A stretch of 6,929 nucleotides of DNA from Chitinophagales bacterium (GTDB lineage Bacteria; Bacteroidota; Bacteroidia; Chitinophagales; UBA10324): positions 1 to 6,929 of the forward strand of contig JAJAYG010000425.1 of the NCBI GenBank assembly GCA_026786335.1. The letters run 5' to 3'. The position numbers were made by a program, and so were the translations under genes. The notes below the pieces were generated by a model, which was not told the origin of the DNA, did not search any database, and was given only the letters and a program-made list of their open reading frames with translations. Below, in pieces: positions 5,853-6,929 of the stretch (the stretch's first letter is position 1; every line of letters begins with the position of its first letter).

Positions 5853-6755
5853 ATGCGTTTATATTTCCTTCTCCTCTTTACTTCGCTCTCTACCATTCTT
5901 TTATGGAGCAGTTGTACCAAAGATGTTATTGAAGAGATTCATATAGATACTACCATCAATGGAAATACGCCGCCCGATTACAGTGGGGTGAGCGACGATA
6001 AAATTGTTGCCTACATCAACAAATTATTTATTGATCTTCTTGGTAGAGCACCAACACAGGATGAAATAAATAATGGACTTACCTACCTCGATGAAAATAA
6101 TTTGAGTGATCAATCTCGCGATTCGGTAATTGGCGTATTACAAAGCACACCCGAATTCTATGAACGTTTCTTTTCCATCAACAGCAATGAATTCCTTAAC
6201 GGCGTAAGCGGAAGTGATATAGCCTATGAAATTGCTCTCATTCAATTTGTTTATGAACTTGATTCCATTTCGGGATACACACAAAATCTTGTTTACTACC
6301 AGCAGGCATTAAACAGTTTGTATGCATTGCAAAATGTATCCAATGATTTTATGAATCAAACAATTTCACTCAATCAATATTTTGCAACCTTCATCAATAA
6401 TTATTTTTATGATCAGGTGAATATGGGAAGTGAAAATTTTGTGAAAGGGAGTTTTGATGATCTCTTTCGCAGAGCACCCACTGACGATGAATTAGCAAAT
6501 GGAGTGGACATGGTGAACAATCTTCCTGCATTTTTATTTCTGCAAGCAGGTGGTAATAAAGGTGATTACATCAACATTGTAACAACTACTGATGAATTTT
6601 ATGGAGGGATTGTAATAAAAACTTTTAATCAGTTGTTGTTGCGTGACCCTACATCAAGTGAAAGCGGAACTTACACTTCATCATTAAAAATAAGTGGTGA
6701 CTTTCTTTCGTTTGAAAAAGAATTGATGAAGACAAGTGAGTATGCAGGATTTTAA
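5853..6755 (+). CDS. Lipoprotein with threefold DUF4214/DUF1549-like repeat
   Basis: A 300-residue predicted lipoprotein of unknown function. A hydrophobic signal (residues 2-20) ends LLWSSC with Cys21, followed by TKD and an acidic, Pro-rich linker (24-48). The rest is mostly helical. Three related segments can be seen: 51-107 (YINKLFIDLLGRAPTQDEI through TPEFYERFF), 195-251 (FDDLFRRAPTDDEL through TTDEFYGG) and 253-300 (TFNQLLLRDPTSSES through TSEYAGF). Each pairs an 'L(L)xRxPT' turn with a later '(S/T)xE(F/Y)' helix, the pattern of DUF4214 and of the DUF1549 start, where 'LLGRxPxxxE' is typical. These domains occur in large secreted or surface proteins, and no enzymatic role is established. 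A helix-rich insert (about 110-194) separates repeats 1 and 2. The next lipoprotein gene begins 11 nt downstream, so the two probably form an operon. Confidence 0.85.
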   Translation: MRLYFLLLFTSLSTILLWSSCTKDVIEEIHIDTTINGNTPPDYSGVSDDKIVAYINKLFIDLLGRAPTQDEINNGLTYLDENNLSDQSRDSVIGVLQSTPEFYERFFSINSNEFLNGVSGSDIAYEIALIQFVYELDSISGYTQNLVYYQQALNSLYALQNVSNDFMNQTISLNQYFATFINNYFYDQVNMGSENFVKGSFDDLFRRAPTDDELANGVDMVNNLPAFLFLQAGGNKGDYINIVTTTDEFYGGIVIKTFNQLLLRDPTSSESGTYTSSLKISGDFLSFEKELMKTSEYAGF

Positions 6756-6766
6756 TTTTTTTAACC

Positions 6767-6929
6767 ATGAAACCATTTAACAATTTAGCAATTCAATCAG
6801 CGATGAAAAACAGATGCGCAAAAGTTTTTTTGATCATTATGTTGGTTGCCTTCTTTACCAGCTGTAAAAAAGACATTGTTCAAAAAACAGTTTACGACAA
6901 TGTGATTTACAACATAGATACCGTCGGCC
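6767..6929 (+). CDS. Lipoprotein, N-terminal part only (runs off window)
   Basis: An open frame of 54 codons reaches the window end. From the second ATG (6803) it reads MKNRCAKVFLIIMLVAFFTS then Cys21: a textbook lipoprotein signal with a basic start, hydrophobic core and FFTSC lipobox. Starting at 6767 adds 12 residues before this signal, so 6803 may be the true start; the coordinates give the longer form. After the Cys comes KKDIVQKTVYDNVIYNIDTV, a polar linker similar in character to the CTKDVIEEIHIDT linker of the preceding protein, which may hint at related or partner proteins. The mature domain lies outside the window and the function is unknown. Confidence 0.7.
   Translation, partial: MKPFNNLAIQSAMKNRCAKVFLIIMLVAFFTSCKKDIVQKTVYDNVIYNIDTVG

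Noticed and set aside
1..6929. A new defence, mobile or retron-like system
   Set aside because: No nuclease, reverse transcriptase, recombinase, ATPase of defence type, phage gene or structured non-coding RNA is evident. The unusual organisation is explained by duplication and gene decay.

Overview
The window looks like a piece of a Bacteroidota chromosome, most likely from the Chitinophagia/Sphingobacteriia side. This is inferred from AT-rich DNA, TAnnTTTG-type -7 promoter boxes, absence of obvious Shine-Dalgarno sites, many lipoproteins with a Cys-x-Lys start to the mature chain, and a dihydroorotase with the Bacteroidota-style DDQVHFREPG motif. No tRNA, rRNA, CRISPR array, transposase or phage gene was seen.

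Layout. (1) Positions 1-792 hold the last residues of a sensor histidine kinase and a complete OmpR-type response regulator, 8 nt apart, forming one two-component operon. (2) Positions 793-1007 are an AT-rich spacer with a degenerate 45-bp tandem repeat. (3) Positions 1008-4355 contain two paralogous 371-residue lipoproteins on the minus strand (DUF4185/DUF5005-like beta-propeller type). Between them lies a stretch of dead plus-strand genes: a lipocalin-like lipoprotein gene broken by two in-frame stops, and a fragment of a second dihydroorotase gene. (4) Positions 4419-5774 encode an intact dihydroorotase (pyrimidine synthesis), transcribed divergently from the second propeller lipoprotein. 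(5) Positions 5853-6929 hold a lipoprotein with a threefold DUF4214/DUF1549-like repeat and the start of another lipoprotein 11 nt downstream, probably one operon.

The main reading is that an ancestral divergent pair, propeller lipoprotein (minus) and dihydroorotase (plus), was duplicated in tandem. Both lipoprotein copies survive but have diverged. One dihydroorotase copy survives; the other has decayed through a frameshift, a deletion of about 470 bp, a stop codon and loss of an active-site histidine, yet still keeps its promoter box at the original 16-nt distance from the ATG. The lipocalin-like gene sits only in the decayed unit. Apart from the two-component pair and the final lipoprotein pair, the genes show no evident shared pathway. 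I see no clear new defence, mobile or regulatory system; the interest lies in the duplication and decay history, the lipoprotein set and the paralog-specific residue changes.
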